39,370 nt of DNA, taken from Ramicandelaber brevisporus (lineage: Eukaryota > Kickxellomycota > Ramicandelaberales > Ramicandelaberaceae). Position 1 is the stretch's first letter. Every line of letters begins with the position of its first letter. Made by a program: the position numbers and the translations under genes. The notes under the pieces were generated by a model that was not told where the DNA came from, did not search any database, and saw only the letters and a program-made list of their open reading frames with translations. Shown here piece after piece: positions 37,996 through 39,370 of the stretch. The stretch spans positions 19,988-59,357 of the forward strand of contig MU602679.1 of the NCBI GenBank assembly GCA_025201865.1. The letters are read 5' to 3'.

Positions 37996-39370
37996 CGATG
38001 TTGCTTCGCTTCGCTGCTGTTAATGTTGTGAAAGAGAGGCACGGAGCAGACAAGGAAGGCGGCGAAGGAGCTGCGCGTGCAACATGTCGCAATTCAGGGC
38101 AGTGTCGGTCACTCACGTGCTGATCCCGCAGGTGCACAATGTGCGTACGAACAGCTGTGCATCATGTGCATCGTGTGCCTTGTGTGATGTGCTGCTCACC
38201 TTGCTCACCTTGCTCACATTGACGTATATGGCAGTTCAGGGACTTGAAAGCTCCGCTAGTGTATTGAACGTCATTATATTAATCATGTTCCGACTGAAAA
38301 AGGATATTTTAATCAACATAAACTCCATAACTCAATTAGTAGGCGATTCCGTTGCTTCAATTACTCTTCTTTCTTCGTCAAATGGGCAAATCCGCCTGGG
38401 TTCAGTAAAGTTTCGCTGGAGTGAATAAAACGCAAATTAAATCGAACCTTTTTTGTCAATGGTTTTAATCCATTCTCTTGCTCAACTGACAGGAATCTCG
38501 CAAGTTGGCCACTATGACAGTGAACCTGATTGGATTGTTTAGCAATGTCTCAAGAAGCTGGTTCGCACTCCTTCTTACTGCCCAAGAAGTTGGCTCACAC
38601 TCCTTTCCATTCCCGATATGAAACGCGTTCAAGCATTGCTCATCTCGAGGATGTGGCCAGTTGTTTCACTGATCTCCCTATAAACAGTCCGCCCCAAGCA
38701 ACCGAGTCGAACCTGTGCAAGCTTGTATCTCTCTTTCTCTCTTCTCTACAACCACCACAACACACCGCTCATAACACTTATATTTCTCTTCGACTTCCTT
38801 CAAGCACTGGCGTTGTTCCCTCCTTGTCTCAGGTGCTGGCGTGTTCTGGCGCGGTGTTCGGTCCCCGTGATGGTTGTCCCTCTGCCGCCAGGTTGGTGTG
38901 GCTGGCATCCGGGTTTTTCCAGCGGCATGTTCCATCTGTTCCTGTTCCCCTTCCCTCTTGGTTCGTCCCCTCTTCCGTTGGCTTTCTCCCCCACCTCTTG
39001 CTTGCTGTCGTTGGTCGTCGTTGTCGTCAAGTGAAGGTGGTTGCGTTGGCTGTCAGCACTTGTTCCCCCGTTGCTGTCACCATGCTATGTTTTTTTTCTT
39101 GGTTTGGTTTGGCTGTTGGTTCGGTTCGGTTCGGTATTAATCCTATAACATATCTGCTTGGATATGAGACGGGTTGTAAAGGACAGTATAGGCAAGCAAC
39201 GGTTAGTGTTACCCTATACAATTGTCTCTTTGGCGATCTCTATCCTAGCTCGGAGGAAGCCTGGTTCCTTGTGAATTTCTTAGATTCACTGGTTCCAGGC
39301 GGACGAGCACAATTTCATTGTTGGCTATGAATCAAAACTGAGTGTTCAAACACAATAACTTAAGAATAGA
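37996..39370. other. Right-hand region without a supportable gene
   Basis: I see no recognisable protein in about 1.37 kb. A plus-strand frame from ATG 38545 to 39330 (261 codons) is open but its product is low-complexity and resembles nothing known to me. Signals present are: two imperfect 32-bp direct repeats starting at 38551 and 38583 (CAAGAAG[C/T]TGG); a plus-strand TATAAA near 38681; a CT-rich tract near 38731-38756; a GGTTC repeat at 39118-39135; a hairpin CATATC/GATATG (39149-39154/39161-39166) nested in CCTATA/TATAGG (39142-39147/39187-39192); and a second hairpin, 39259-39276 with 39284-39300. This could be a promoter, a noncoding transcript or part of a repeat that continues past the edge. 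Confidence 0.4.
39118..39135. repeat. GGTTC pentanucleotide repeat
   Basis: About three and a half GGTTC units follow two GGTTT units a few bases upstream. Confidence 0.8.

Noticed and set aside
37996-38137. Extra 5' exon for the zinc-ribbon microgene, using GTGAGT near 38116 and an AACAG acceptor near 38020
   Set aside because: The join would be in frame, but the upstream exon has no in-frame ATG before a TGA stop, and the only branch-like sequence is too close to the acceptor.

Overview
The window looks like nuclear DNA of a fungus. Its genes are eukaryotic and almost all intronless. They include a cytoplasmic dynein heavy chain, COP9 signalosome subunit 1, an Atos-family protein, an Atg14-like subunit, a mitochondrial prolyl-tRNA synthetase, an RSC1/2-like bromodomain-BAH protein, an F-box/LRR-like protein and a microsomal cytochrome P450. 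Poly-Gln and Ser/Thr/Ala-rich stretches, short intergenic gaps and head-to-head gene pairs fit a compact fungal genome. An early-diverging (non-Dikarya) lineage is my guess from the gene set. The sequence alone does not prove it.

Layout. Positions 1-14730 (minus) hold almost the entire dynein heavy chain (4874 codons visible); the window edge cuts the last few codons. CSN1 (16749-15286, minus) lies upstream of it. A coiled-coil, Gln/Ser-rich protein (17031-19730, plus) diverges from CSN1 and carries a CC1-box-like motif of the kind that binds dynein light intermediate chain. An Atos/FAM214 homologue (22832-20016, minus) converges on it. A LACTB2-type metallo-beta-lactamase (23545-24666, plus), interrupted by an 85-base assembly gap, converges on a mitochondrial ProRS (26637-24733, minus). 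Next come an F-box/LRR-like gene (28469-26880, minus) head-to-head with an ATG14-like gene (28559-30292, plus), then an RSC1/2-like gene with bromodomain, AT-hook, ankyrin, bromodomain and BAH (35817-30415, minus) head-to-head with a P450 (36108-37766, plus). A 60-codon zinc-ribbon-like microgene lies at 37995-37813 (minus). The last ~1.3 kb has no gene I can support.

The most striking observation is a perfect 106-bp tandem duplication inside the dynein gene (6357-6568). Read literally, it shifts the frame just before the AAA3 P-loop and truncates the motor. However, the duplicated unit contains AGGT on the coding strand. Removing the 106 nt between the two copies as a GT...AG intron restores the frame exactly to the C-terminus. 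This is the signature expected for intron birth by tandem duplication of an AGGT-containing exon segment. An assembly duplication or a recent null allele would look the same at DNA level.

Other points of interest are a candidate dynein adaptor two genes from the dynein gene, non-consensus residues around the AAA1 P-loop, ankyrin repeats between the two bromodomains of the RSC1/2-like protein, and the small CxxC...CxxC protein. The remaining genes are housekeeping genes with no evident shared pathway.
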